From assembly GCA_036873135.1 (NCBI GenBank), contig JAPTYO010000015.1, positions 2,130,839 through 2,194,838 of the forward strand: a DNA stretch of 64,000 bases. Direction: 5' to 3'. A program made the position numbers and the translations under genes. Position 1 is the first letter of the stretch. Every line of letters begins with the position of its first letter. Below, piece by piece: positions 45,801 through 58,150 of this stretch. This DNA is from Clarkia xantiana subsp. parviflora (Eukaryota > Streptophyta > Magnoliopsida > Myrtales > Onagraceae). The notes below the pieces were generated by a model that was given only the letters and a program-made list of their open reading frames with translations, did not search any database and was not told where the DNA came from.

Positions 45801-48298
45801 TACTTAATCCTATTACGGACCTTTTCAGCAAAAAAATGAGGAAGTCCAGATAAAAATTTTTCTTTCCAAAATTCATTTTGACTATCTTCTCTAGTAAAAA
45901 CTTTAGAAAGAAAAACATCCTTATACCATTTAAACTGAGATAAGTTTTGACATCTTAAATTCATCAATTGTTCTTGAGATTTATCAAGTTGTAAAGATGT
46001 AGTCCCTATAAAATGTTTTGCTATTGTATATAATAGCGTATTGACACAATCGGTAACCTGGGTAGGTTGTCCGTTTTGTGTTTCAATTTTTATGGCTCGC
46101 ATAATATGCAATTTAGCCTCTTCAGGTAGGTGAAAATCCCACCAACCTTTTAATTGACCAGTGAAGCCTTGAATTAAGGCTCTAGAAATATTCTCATCAG
46201 AAGCACCATTTGTTCTACAAGCAGTCGCATACATGGTCATGTAATTTAACACTGTTTGTATTTGGTACTCTTTCATACCATCAATATTCCATTCGGCAAT
46301 TGAATTTCCATCAAACTGAACAGCATTGAACTCGTCACGCTGTTCAAGTTGGAGGTCAATGGGAGTTGGCCTATGATAATAAGGTTTTGCCGGAATATTG
46401 TAAACCAGTTTCTTCTTATAAGAAGTTAACTTATTAATTTGAAACTGATCTTCAGGTTGTTCGGATAAGAACAATTTTTCAAGCTGATCAATTTTTTCTT
46501 CTTCAGAATTAGAAGTTTCGGAATATTTGTCAGACTCGTTTTGCCCCAAAGGAGCGCAATCCTTTTCTTTTATTCCAAGATTACTTAATCTTTTCATAAG
46601 TTCTTCTATCATCTCAGTATTTTGAGATTTAAAATGAAGTTTCTCGGAAGGCATGGGTTTAAACAAAACCCTTTTATCTATTTGAAATGGTTCTGAATTA
46701 AGAACTTCTTTTCCTTTAGTATGTACTAATTCTGATTTGAAAATTTCTTGAGAGACTTTTTTCTCAATTCGATTTAGTTGATCTCCCATTGTTTTGAGAG
46801 TCAAGTTTGTAAAATTGTTTTGTTCAACAACAGCTTCTACTTTGTCACTTTTCCTATAAGGAGTTGCTAAAACTTCATCATCATTTATCTTTAAAGTTAA
46901 ATTTACTTCAGGCGGATGGATACTTTTAGTAATTTTTCCATTCTTAGCAATAAAATCTCTATAAGAGCTTTCAAGAGGGAGAATAAAATTTTGATCTTCA
47001 AAATCAGGATATTCTTTTTTCTCTGATATATAAAAAATTTGCATAAATTCAAAAAATTTGACAAACTCATCACTCCTTTTAAGGAATTTATTATATAAAG
47101 AAAAATATTTTCTCTGGCTTTTAATTCTTTTTAAGGAAAACCATTTTCTATGATATGAATATTTTGGGGAATAAAATAATTCCTTAGCAAGACCTTTTAA
47201 AGGACATGATTCAATTTCTTCATCTATGGTAATAGTAAATATGCCCATATCCGAAAGTGTTGGAGATTTAACTCTAGCCTCCGAGGGTGGTATATTAACT
47301 ACATATTCAAGTTGATTAACACCGTCAGTAGTAAACCTAGTTCCTGCAATATTATCTTTTTCAGGATTGGACATAGGTGCAGAAGATAAAGACAATCTTC
47401 CTTGGGTGAAATTATTGTGGTCTGAATTAAGACTATCTTGACCTAGGTTTGGGCGAGCTATTCTCTTACTAGAGAATCTAATTTCAACGCTACCATCTGG
47501 ATATTCTATTATTTCTTCAAGTTCACGATTTTCCTGTTTTACAGGTTCACTAGCACCTTCTAAAACCCAGTTTTCGGGTAATTTTACCTGACTCCAAGAA
47601 ATAGTTTTTGGGACTTTTAAATTGCTTTTAGCAAGGTTTGTAATAAATAGAGTAGTAGATCCTTTTGGATCTGTAGATAACATTTTTAATTTTGGAACTA
47701 CGGTGTTCATAACTTTATATTGAATTCTATAAATAAGAATTATGTTCTTTGATCCTTGCATCATGTTAAAACCATCTGATTTAATGTCAAGACAGAGAGC
47801 ATGCATGAGGTTAGGGTCATTTAATGACAAAGTAAAATTTGGAAAGCATGAAAAATATATTGGGCCATCACATAGACTGGATTCAATTATTCCTAATAAG
47901 GAATCATAAAATTTATTATGTCTTTTGTCTCTCACACATATTATTGCGGATGTATTTAATCCTAATCTAGTTGCTGGTTTTAACCCGACTTGAATTAAGC
48001 CTACATGCAGAAATTTATGATTCTCTTGATGTTTTTCTACAAGAGATCTAGTTAACAATTGAAATGAATTATATCCCTCTGCTAAGGGAATGGCTTCTTC
48101 TACCGTCTTAATCACATAGTCAGAAGCAAATTCAAAAGTTCCTTTTTGTTTATAAACAGATGTTTGTGCGGGTAATTTCCAGCTTTCTAAACCCTTTTCA
48201 AAATTTTCATTTAAAAGGATTTCCTTATTATGATTATTACTACTACTACTACTTGCCTCACTTTGCCTATTAGACAAAGACCTAGTCCACCTAAGCAT
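42876..48298 (-). pseudogene. Viral ORF1 polyprotein of the full-length unit (about 1.8k codons), two disabling breaks
   Basis: The most complete ORF1. Order: movement protein (30K-type, about residues 60-240), linker, coat-like domain, CCHC knuckle, acidic coiled-coil linker, aspartic protease DSGAD, RT with YIDD, RNase H with ETDASELGYGG. Breaks seen: a Gln codon changed to TAA near 45800 (end of coat) and a one-base loss near 43123 in the RNase H region. In the virus the polyprotein would give movement, capsid and replication proteins; here it cannot be read through. The start ATG is the first after the leader. Confidence 0.9.
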
Positions 48299-48649
48299 TT
48301 TCTTTGTTGATCACTGTCAACGATTTATGCCAACCCTAACGCCTCCTCTTGGCCTTTTCGGGACTCAGGCAACACGACTTAAGGTGGTTATACGCCCCGC
48401 CCGGGTTTCACAACAAAAGAAATTGTTTAGATAGACTAAATTTTTGTCTTAATTTTTTTTTATTATTATTTTATTATTATTTTTTTTTTAAATATATATA
48501 TATATACTAAGACTAACTAACACTTAAATATTTAAAGTTCTAATTAATAGAGAGAATTTAGAAATAATACTACAAATATAAATTCATACGTTTAAACATA
48601 CTACATTTATACAAAAGATAAAGTACATTCATACATACCTTCACTACAA
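48299..48649 (-). promoter_or_regulatory. Viral leader at the right cluster edge
   Basis: Leader of the full unit with T/AAT and (TA)n tracts at about 48455-48507. It ends at about 48647-48649, a few bases downstream of where the PBS would be, and passes into host DNA (AAACAAGCTC). Confidence 0.85.
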
Positions 48650-48929
48650 AACAAGCTCAAGCTCATCAAAAAGTTTATCAGAAAGCGAATCTGTTAAAAA
48701 ATTGTTGAAGCTCATCATGATAATGGATGAATGAATAAGGTGTAAAATGTTGTTTGCATATGAATGATACTTGTTACTAGGTCAAGTTCTATTGGGACTT
48801 ATGAGCATTAAAGATAAACCCGATAAAAGGTGATGATAGATAAGATTAAACAATTATTTATTACAAGAAACCAAACCAAACCAACACAAATCAAACTCAA
48901 CTCAACTCTTATCTTCTCATTCTAACCAA

Positions 48930-49688
48930 TCAACCCGAACCCAAATTTGCAGAGCAGGAGCCACCTGGCATCCCCTCGTCCGCCTTCCCGTCATCTGCAG
49001 TCTCTTCTTCCACTGGAGGAGGTCCATCATCTGAACTCTGGTTAGCTGATGAAGAAGCGCGGCCCCTTTTCTTCTTGAGCAAGGATGCTTGACTTTTTAT
49101 CAACTTTTCTTTTTGCCTACGGGTGAACCATTCTAAGGTGAGCAGTTGGTCACGATCGAGCTGCTGCAGCACGTTATGTTCACCTTCATAGCGAATCTGA
49201 GTTAAGAGATATCGAGCTAAAGCTTCCCTATTCAACACCTCTTCCCTCTCCAGGGCACTCTCCAGCTCGGCGATCCTCCTCATCAAATAACTCTCCACCG
49301 CAACGAATTCTTCATCAACCACTTCCTGACCCGGTGGTGGCATCATCATTGGAAGAACGGGATCAGGGTATGAATCCGGAGTTTGAGTGGAGTAGGTAAT
49401 GCCACGCTCTGGATTGAAAACAATCACCATAACACGAGCGTCGCATAACCTAGCTAGCTCACGCATTTTCGTCACCACACTCTCCTTCCAATCTGCATCT
49501 CTTGTGTTGTCATCCTCTATCCTCACCATATTCATCATATTATTCTCTATTTCCTTTTTGGTGTGATGATGATGATGATCCTTGGGACACAATCTGACGC
49601 TATTTATCGAGTCAGGGGGAGAACCAAACGACGCCCTCATCCTGTCGTTTGCCTGATAAGGCAAGTAAAACCTTATTTTTTTATTCAC
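48930..49688 (-). CDS. Type I (M-gamma-like) MADS-box protein, copy 1; start codon unresolved
   Basis: The reading frame fits a type I MADS protein once an intron is removed. Exon 1 (to 49625) gives KIRFYLPYQANDRMRASF. Intron 49624-49493 (132 nt, GT..AG). Exon 2 starts KESVVTKMRELARLCDARVM, then VIVFNPE, as in the second half of a MADS domain. A region like the M-gamma C-domain follows (ESYLMRRIAELE, then LLTLEWFTRRQKEKL). About 208 codons. The position where the ATG is expected is GTG, and upstream there is a stop, so start or function is doubtful. Type I MADS genes act mostly in female gametophyte and endosperm. The tail is Ser/Asp-rich. Confidence 0.65.
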   Translation of the reverse strand: MNKKIRFYLPYQANDRMRASFGSPPDSINSVRLCPKDHHHHHTKKEIENNMMNMVRIEDDNTRDADWKESVVTKMRELARLCDARVMVIVFNPERGITYSTQTPDSYPDPVLPMMMPPPGQEVVDEEFVAVESYLMRRIAELESALEREEVLNREALARYLLTQIRYEGEHNVLQQLDRDQLLTLEWFTRRQKEKLIKSQASLLKKKRGRASSSANQSSDDGPPPVEEETADDGKADEGMPGGSCSANLGSG

Positions 49689-49809
49689 TAGACTTGCCTT
49701 ATTTTCTTTTTCTTTAGGATAAAATTAATTATGATTCATTGCCTTATATTTTTTTTTTTTTTGGTAAAATTCATTGCCTTACATGACTATTTGATTTGAT
49801 TTTTTTAAT

Positions 49810-49850
49810 AATATAATAATATTAATAGTAATAATAATAATAATAATAAT

Positions 49851-49892
<42 letters not shown>
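49810..49892 (+). repeat. AAT microsatellite, unit 1
   Basis: Imperfect (AAT)n run interrupted by ATT triplets. The equivalent in unit 2 (about 51577-51629) is shorter, so it has changed length since the duplication. Confidence 0.9.
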
Positions 49893-50735
49893 TTGGTAGG
49901 TGCATTGCACAAATGTAACGTGTAACTCACGCGCGCGGAGAAGTTGATACAATATTGTTTTTGTGAATAGCAACCCGAAAGACAAGCCGTAGAATTTTGC
50001 ATCGTGTTTTGGTCTGCTCTATAATCTCTTACTTATGAGATACCATTGTTATATAGACATTTTGTTTAAAGATGACTGCCTCTTGGCTCAAGTGTCAATA
50101 AGTAAAGACTGCTTCACCACCAAGAAACTGAACATAGTTACAAAATGGAGTTCCAACATAAGTACACAATATAGTTCATTTCGTTGCATTGCATTGAATT
50201 ATTATCTCTGCATGCAAGATAAGTTACATGTTCAAATGAAAACTGCAACCAAAGCTCATTCAACTTCTATCTGCTTGTATGTAACATGTACTGCTTCACT
50301 TTCCTGCCACCTCACCTTTAGGCCCTTCCTTATTGATATCATTGATGTATCCGTAAAGTTAAAATGGTTGGATATTGCTGATACATAACATAATATAATG
50401 TAATTCTAACTCTTCTTCTTAGTGGTATGATTTTGTTTCTACCTGGAAACTAAGCACAAACTTGCAAAACAAGCTCAAGCTTATCAAAAAGTTTATCAGA
50501 AAGCGAATCTGTTAAAAAATTGTTGAAGCTCATCATGATAATGGATGAATGAATAAGGTGTAAAATGTTGTTTGCATATGAATGATAGTTGTTACTAGGT
50601 CAACTTATGAGCATTAAAGATAAACGCGATACAAGGTGATGATAAATAAGATTAAGCAATTATTTATTACAAGAAACCAACCCAACCCAACCCAAATCAA
50701 ACTCAACTCTTTTCTTCTCTTCTCATCCTAACCAA

Positions 50736-51490
50736 TCAACAAGAACCCAAATTTGCAGAGCATGAGCCACCCGACATCCCCTCGTCCGCCTTCCCGTCAT
50801 CTGCAGTCTCTTCTTCCACTGGAGGAGGTCCATCATCTGAACTCTGGTTGGCTGATGAAGAAGCGCGGCCCCTCTTTTTCTTGAGCAAGGATGCCTGACT
50901 TTTCATCAACTTTTCTTTTTGTCTACGGGTGAACCATTCTAAGGTGAGCAGTTGGTCACGATCGAGCTGCTGCAGCACGTTATGTTCACCTTCATAGCGA
51001 ATCTGAGTTAAGAGATATCGAGCTAAAGCTTCCCTATTCAACACCTCTTCCCTCTCCAGGGCACTCTCCAGCTCGGCGATCCTCCTCATCAAATAACTCT
51101 CCACTTTAACGAATTCTTCATCAACCACCTCCTGACCCGGTGGTGGCATCATCATTGGAAGAACGGGATCAGGGTATGAATCCGGAGTTTGAGTGGAGTA
51201 GGTAATGCCACGCTCTGGATTGAAAACAATCACCATAACACGAGCGTCGCATAACCTAGCTAGCTCACGCATTTTCGTCACCACACTCTCCTTCCAATCT
51301 GCATCTCTTGTGTTGTCATCCTCTATCCTCACCATATTCATTATATTATTCTATATTTCTTTTTTGGTGTGATGATGATATCCTTGGGACACAATCTGAC
51401 GCTATTTATCGATTCAGGGGGAGAACCAAACGACGCTCTCATCCTGTCGTTTGTCCGATAAGGCAAGTAAAACCTTTTTTTTTTATTCAC
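50736..51490 (-). CDS. Type I (M-gamma-like) MADS-box protein, copy 2; start codon unresolved
   Basis: Same gene as copy 1. Exon 1 51490-51427, intron 51426-51299 (128 nt), exon 2 from 51298 to the stop at 50736. The intron differs by 4 nt from copy 1 and contains an in-frame stop, while both exons stay open and aligned; this supports splicing. Differences in protein are few (e.g. FVKVE for FVAVE). The expected ATG position is GTG here too. Confidence 0.65.
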
Positions 51491-51576
51491 TAAACTTGCC
51501 TTATTTTCTTTTTCTTTAGGATAAAATTAGTTATGATTCATTGCCTTACATGACTATTTGATTTGATTTTTTAATA

Positions 51577-51628
<52 letters not shown>

Positions 51629-51629
51629 T
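51577..51629 (+). repeat. AAT microsatellite, unit 2
   Basis: (AAT)n run, shorter and purer than in unit 1. Confidence 0.9.
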
Positions 51630-52159
51630 TGGTTGGTGCATTGCACAAATGTAACGTGTAACTCACGCGCGCAGAGAAGTTGATACAATATTGTTTTTGT
51701 GAATAGCAACCCTAAAGACAAGCCGTTGAATTTTGCATCGTGTTTTTGTCTGCTCTATAATCTCTTACTTATGAGATACCATTGTTATATAGACATTTTG
51801 TTTAAAGATCACTGCCTCTTGGCTCAAGTGTCAATAAGTAAAGATTGCTTCACCACCAAGAAACTGAACATAGTTACAAAATGGAGTTCCAAAATAAGTA
51901 CACAATATAGTTCATTTCGTTGCATTGCATTGAATTATTATCTCTGCATGCAAGATAAGTTACATGTTCAAATGAAAACTGCAACCAAAGCTCATTCAAC
52001 TTCTAGACAGCATACTTATTTAAGATAGAAGAAGATAGTTTCACAGATGAGGCTGCTATCTATTTCTATCTATCAGTAGAAACAAACAAAAGAAAACCAG
52101 CAAGCCATTCTTCCTTGATTGCTTGGGTTTGGGGTAGAAGAGCGGTGTAATGAAATTCT

Positions 52160-53342
52160 TCAATCAGCAGTGGATCTTTTCTTGGTGGTGTATGGATAGT
52201 ATTCCTTTCCATTGTCAACCCTTGTGGTCTGCCCACCCACATCAATCACGGTCGAAGTGAATGCTAGAGCTGATCCTGCTTTAATTGCTGTGCTGATGCT
52301 CCTCCCTGCAAATCCAATTACATGTATCATTCAAAACCACATTAAATTTGTCACACAACTACCTCATAATGAAAAACAACCTTTTCTTTACATGTAATGT
52401 ACAACACCTGATACTAATTACTAGAATGGGAGAGAAACAGAGAAATAATAAGTGAAAGAGGAAGAACCAAATAAATGATTATATTTGAAACTACAACCTA
52501 GTGATGAAAGATACCACTTGTCTCCATTATTTGAAACTACAAATTTGGTGGGTGGATGGATATCTTCATATCTATCACCCTTTCTGAATGGAGACCCCAT
52601 TAACAAATAAGATGTCCCAAGGGGAAAAGAAAAGAAAAGACAAGTGGAAATTATTTTATCATAAAGACTATTTTTATCCATGTCTGCACTCTTTAAGTTA
52701 AGATGCCAGGATCATAGGAGAGAGAAACACACATTTAAATAGCAGCAAATCTAATTTCACATTTAAGTATGTCCTCGTCGTAGCGTAGCTAATCTTAATC
52801 ATGTCAACTTCAAGCTAAACCTCTAAAATCTTCCAACATAAAGATAGTATCTCTTGACAGACTTCATGTGACCAAAACCATCAGAACTAAATAATCCTAG
52901 CACAGCTTTTTTACTAATAAAATGTATTCGAAGTATTAGATTCAGCAAATGCAAAATTAAAGATTGCTTAACTGCACTACGCAATGAAAAAGAACGGCAA
53001 CCAACCTCTATAACCAAGAATAGTGGCACCGGCAACAAAGCCACCAACAGCACCGTTAACAAAGTCCCTTTTCATCCTATAGTGTTGCACTAGCTGCTCC
53101 ACACCAATGAATACTCCCCCAATAGCAGCAAAGGTAGCCCCATGACTACCCATCATCTTTAGGGTCCTTATTAGCCCTGGGAGGGCGACACTCCTTTCAA
53201 CACGAGGTACATCATGCCATGTTGCAATCACAGTCCCCCAGATAGTTCCAGCGACTAGACCTGTAGTTGCACCCTTGAAAGTTTTCATCATTGGGCTGTC
53301 CTCCTCTTCCAGATACCTACGTTCTGCAGCGTCTATGTTCAT
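52160..53342 (-). CDS. OEP16-3: OEP16-3-like Tim17/Tim22/Tim23-family membrane protein
   Basis: Two coding exons: 53342-53006 and 52305-52160, joined across a 700-bp intron (GT at 53005-53004, AG at 52307-52306), phase 1. Product 160 aa: acidic N-terminus AERRYLEEED, then glycine-rich membrane segments typical of the Tim17 family (TTGLVAGTIWGTVIATW; GATFAAIGGVFIGVEQLVQ; AVGGFVAGATILGYRGRSIS), and a hydrophilic tail ending in YYPYTTKKRSTAD. In plants this protein is reported as outer envelope/mitochondrial OEP16-3, equivalent to complex I subunit B14.7. Length matches the family (about 160 aa). ATG 53342 is the first in frame; a 5' UTR intron lies upstream. It looks intact. Confidence 0.88.
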
Positions 53343-53362
53343 CCTTTCAAACTACCAAATAC

Positions 53363-54090
53363 CTGAAGTATACACAGAAAGGAGTAAATGAGTGAGTCTC
53401 CAAACAAACCATACGTGCAAAGAAGAATCCAATACGAGAAGACCTAGCTAAATATATGGGATATAAAAACAAACCATACCGCACCAAACAATTGTTTAAA
53501 TAACTGACTGAATATACTAAGCAAAACAAAATGAAGATATAGCACAAACTGCAGAGTCAAAAACTCAAAGAAGTACTCCGAAATGCTTGGACTGCCTTGT
53601 CAAGTATCAACAACAATAATAGTATGCAACAGTTAAAATTTTCTAGTCGATAGCACTCAAAGAACATGCCTGATTGCCATAATAAATAGCTAGTTCGCTT
53701 CTCGTTCCTGTATAAAGAACAAAGCTGAAATGGTCCATACATCTGAAGACACACAACTGAGGCTAGCATAGTCAAATGACTCAACCAAGACCGCTAATTT
53801 TACATGAACCAATAACAATTTAACATAAGATGCTTCAACAAAGATTCTACGAAAAGAAAGCTAGAAAATCCAAGTGATCACAAAACATTAAAATAAAAAT
53901 CGGTCGAAGTTTCAAATGTCTGCTCCATTCAATCAATTCTTTCGATCGACAACCAAACCCAGGAATGACATTGATCCATAGTGATCTAATACCAAATCCG
54001 GAAGATCCAGATGGGAACGAGGAATCAAATTGGATGAAAACACTCAGCACAGTAAGCATATTCAAGAGGAAATGGAGAGAAACGGAGTAC
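53363..54090 (-). other. 5' UTR intron of the OEP16-3-like gene
   Basis: Splice donor AAAG|GTACTCC (exon end 54091) and acceptor TTCAG|GTATTTGG (exon start 53362) are both good. The intron would be 728 nt, with the ATG 20 bp after it. The first exon runs from 54091 to an unknown start near 54200. Confidence 0.6.
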
Positions 54091-54299
54091 CTTTGTGATG
54101 GAATCGCCGGGAAGCCAAGAGACAGCGAGGCTTTCAGAGAAATCGCAAGCAAGGGGGCACTTGGTTTGCTACTTTCTTCTTCTGTTGTGTTTTCCCACTC
54201 ATAGTTGGGCTCTAATTCCTCGGGCCCTTTACTTTTGTCAAAATTCTAAGCGGCCTTTTTGGGCCCAAATTCTAGGGATCATTTCGTAAATGACCGCCC

Positions 54300-57200
54300 C
54301 TGACAAAAAAATATAATTCAAATCTTCTAACATCTTTACAACTTTTTTCACAACTTTCTCTTTCATATGTGTTAAAATCACTATTCTGTTTTATGGTTTC
54401 TCTTGGCTATATGGTTCGTCAATTGATTGGTTAATGTCAAATTTTGATATGTTACATCATCATATCACTTACACATGGAAGTGGTTAATGTCAAATTTTG
54501 ATATGTTACATCATCATATCACTTACACATGGAAGTCTAGATGATAAGCAAAGCACCACATTTCATTTCAGAAGCCGTTTCGTTTTCAAGTTTACAAAAT
54601 TAAAGTTTAAACTCCATAAAATACAAAAATACAAGTTTTGAACCCTTACAAATTAATTTGAAAAACAACTATAAAAATTAGAAAATTAATTAATCAATTC
54701 GTCAAAATAATATTACATGAATGAATAAATAAGTAAATATTATAGTTATATACTATAATGAATATATTTTTAAGTTGATATACTTAGTTAAAAAATATAA
54801 AAGTAGTTATGTAAATATTATAATCATAAAATAAAATATCTTAAAAAAAATAAAATGATATTAAGTTAGTTAATAAAAATACTTGAAAAAAAAGTTAATA
54901 AAAAAAGTAAGTAGATTGTAATATATATAAATTTTAAACGGTATAATATATATACTTATTTTTGTTTTTATAAATTTAAATAGAAGATACAAGTAAAATA
55001 TATATTTTTTTTGGGTAGAAACAAGTAAAATAGATATGTTGGCATAATGTTTGCTTTATAAAAGTTATAATCTATATATATAACACAATGACGATTTCTC
55101 TTTTCTTGCAAACAAATAAAATAACCTTCAACAATGTTAAATGCTCCCCCTCGGTGGTATATCTCGATCTTTTCTCCAAAAGTTGCACACATGTAATTGC
55201 CGGCTCTGCTTCTCGCTCTAACTTGAGTGAATTAACATCAAATGAATGGAGAATGGATCCATATCACTCCAAGCATGGCAGAGTTGTAGAAGTGTGCCTT
55301 CAGTTCCCACCATGGTGACCGAGGTCATTGAAAACTTGAAGCTTCAGAAGGAAAACACAAATGCCTATATTCGAGGCTCTTACCAATTTTTTAACAATGT
55401 TTTTTTTCTTCTAAATTTATTTGTCTTCCACATTTATTATAAATCTAAGATTTAAATGCGCAATATATACTCTTAATTTTGAATTAGTGAATCAATCTAA
55501 AATTTTCATAATATGTAAGTTTACATTTATAGAATTAGCATACATTAATTATAATGTATCTATCACAAATCTCAAATTTTCATAATTTGAATTTTTATGT
55601 TATAGTTATAGCATGTATATATATTAGGAGGTAATTTTGAAAATCTAAATAATCTATGTTTATTTAGCAAAAAAATAAAACATGTTCATTTATGTTTGTA
55701 GTTATCACAAAAAAAAAAAAACTATTTCATTTTTCTATTAAAGAATTTGTTAAAATATAAACTGAAAAAAATAACTCAGCTCAACTGTGTCGAAACAATA
55801 TCTCTTCCCTTTCTCTATTTTTTAGGAATCTCTCGAACTAATAAAATTCTCTCAAACTGTAATTTTACTTGAAATTCTTCAGTGTTAATCACATATCCTA
55901 TGTTTACAAATTATGGTTATTGGTGGAGAACATTACGATGATACAAAAGGTAAATAAATATTTAATTGGCTTAATATAATGTTTTGTGCTTTAATATTAT
56001 AATTACGTTTTTCTCAAGAATAAAAAAAATATATAAACCATAACACATTTATAGAAATAATTTTTTTTGATAAAACTATTGAATATTATACTTTATTAGT
56101 AATTGTATTTTATAATATATACATTTAATTGTAGTCGATTGTTAATTCATATACGATAAAAAAATGTTCATTCAGATAGCTATCTTTTTTTTCTTATACT
56201 TTTAATTTGCAGGTGTACTAATAATTTTTATTTTTATTTTTTATGAATCTTTTATTCGTCTAGTTGAAAATTACAAATTTTGGACTTTTTTTTTTTTTGT
56301 AAACCTCTAAGAAATAATTTTGCGCTCTAAATATTTTAATTTTAATAAGATAAATTTTTGACAAATTTTATTGATAGAAATAAATTTAAACATTTTCAAT
56401 AACACAAATTTTTAAGATTTCAATATATGAGTTTTTTTTTTACCTCACCCACCTTTCATTTCATGGTTTCTTTACTTTTAGTACAATATTTATTTAACTG
56501 AATATATGTGATCCTTTGGCCAAAAAAAAAAATATATGTGATCCTTTGTCAAAACAATAATAATAAAATATATGTGACACATCATTCATGTAGTTCTTTA
56601 CACATTAATTCACTCCAAAATGAATGACAATTATTTTAATAAATCTTTAAAAATGCAGATGGTAATTAAAGAAAATTTAAACTCATACTCTCTCTATATA
56701 TATATGAATAATTAATACGTTCAAATATAATATAATATATGATGACAATATTTACTGTTTGTTGCTTATTTACGGTAACTAAAATGACAAATTAAACAAA
56801 TTAATGCTGAAAAAATAAGAAAAATTAATTAATTACCTTAATTATTTTTTCCTAATTATGGTGGTTTGCATTAATTAAGGATAAAAACCAGTTTCGTCCA
56901 ATTTATTTTTTACACAATTCATATAATGTTAATTAAAAATTACAAATAAAGTATTAAATATTTCTTTAATAATTGTTATATTTTCCTTTTGTGAGTTCTT
57001 TTTATATTAATATATAGCTTTAAGTTATAACTCTAATAATTTTTTTGACTAATTATATTTGGAGCAATATGAAGTCTAATAAAATATTCTCATACAGTGT
57101 ATAAAATTCCATTATTAAAATAAGAATTCCAATTCATATAAAAGTCATTGGCAAAAAAAATTCATATAAAATTCATTCATAATATTTGCATTGGAAGTTA

Positions 57201-58150
57201 AAATACTAAATAAAATTATAATCACATATTTAAAACTATACATTACTCATACCTAAACCGTTCAGATTAATATATAAAAAATTGTGCAAATTATAGAACA
57301 TTTATCGTCTTTGATAAATCAAATAAAATTGGATTATAATGTGGACAATTGAATTTGTTTTCTTTTTTCAAAGAAAAGTTTAACTTTAACAGAGGTTGCA
57401 AACTATTTTTAAATTAGAATTTAGAATATTTTTTTCCTTATGTAATTTACATTCTACTTTTAAATAATTTAATTTAAGTTAACAGTGTAATTTCTATTTT
57501 AAATACATATTTACTATAAGTACTCAATGAGAAATTTTATTTAATACGCACATAGTTTCTCTAAATATGAAAGAAAATTAATTAAAATTATTCGCTTTAT
57601 TTTATTTGATATATTTAAAATTATAATGTTGAGTTTATCGTTGTATATTTTTTTATATGATCTTTATATTCTTTATATAGTATTTATGAATATATTATTA
57701 TGGAAAAGTTTCAATTTTATTAATATGTTGATTATTTACATAATATATATATTTTTAAAATCAATTGATATTTTAAGTTCCATAATATAAAAATATTATC
57801 AATAATATAATATCAACATAAATGATCACTACATAAATTTGGCCAAAAAAAAAAAAGCATAAATGATCACTCTACTAACAGTTCTAAATAATTTTTTTAA
57901 CTCTTTGATGCAGCTATTTCTTGCCCTTTATATAAACAATCAGATATTCTTATCTTCTATTTTTTTCTAATTAAAACTAATTAATTTAATTATGTTCAAC
58001 CTTCTAAAATAGTTCATACTTAATAAAGTTATAATATTATAAGAATAGAGTGGCAACTTATGTTGATATTTTATTTAAAAAAAATTATGCAAATATTAAG
58101 AGAACAAATAAAAATTATCACTCAGTTAAAAAAACTATATATTTTAAAAG
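54300..58150. other. AT-rich intergenic DNA
   Basis: About 3.9 kb, very AT-rich, with poly-A/T and (TA)n tracts. The only denser block is at about 55135-55370, where short open frames on both strands might be a decayed gene or transposon fragment; I do not recognise it. A 54-bp tandem duplication lies at 54429-54536. No gene is supported. Confidence 0.6.
54429..54536 (+). repeat. 54-bp direct tandem duplication
   Basis: Two identical copies (54429-54482 and 54483-54536), each starting GGTTAATGTCAAATTTTG and ending ACACATGGAAGT. Perfect identity suggests a recent event. No further copies in the window. Confidence 0.95.

Larger units (their letters stand above)
190..48649. mobile_element. Endogenous pararetrovirus (Caulimoviridae, florendovirus-like) cluster with nested retrotransposons
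   Basis: About 34 kb of pararetroviral sequence in both orientations plus about 14 kb of nested Ty3/gypsy elements. Repeatedly visible parts are a 30K-type movement protein, coat-like region, CCHC knuckle, aspartic protease, RT with YIDD, RNase H, a second ORF, an intergenic region with TATA box, and a PBS TGGTATCAGAGCC. There is no integrase and no LTR flanking the viral units, which separates it from Ty3/gypsy elements. Both outer ends fall at the PBS. Every ORF1 copy is disrupted. Genus assignment is inferred from the two-ORF layout; a petuvirus would have a single ORF. Confidence 0.9.
48647..50268 (+). repeat. Host tandem unit 1, right part
   Basis: Matches 50465-52004 along its length, with a longer AAT microsatellite. 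It contains the first MADS-like gene. It is separated from its left stub (77-196) by the viral cluster. Confidence 0.88.
50269..52004 (+). repeat. Host tandem unit 2 (virus-free copy)
   Basis: 1736-bp direct repeat of unit 1. It includes the 80 bp (50385-50464) missing from unit 1 at the viral insertion. The right edge is at ...CAACTTCT followed by unique AGACAG. In unit 1 the same ...CAACTTCT is followed by the start of unit 2 (ATCTGCTTG). Confidence 0.9.

Noticed and set aside
190..48649. Possibility that the viral sequences are just a Ty3/gypsy family
   Set aside because: They have a movement-protein domain, no integrase, no LTRs, an iMet-type PBS in an intergenic region, and circularly permuted head-to-tail units.
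49779..50002. Poly-Ile/Leu frames over the AAT microsatellite
   Set aside because: Translation of a simple repeat only.
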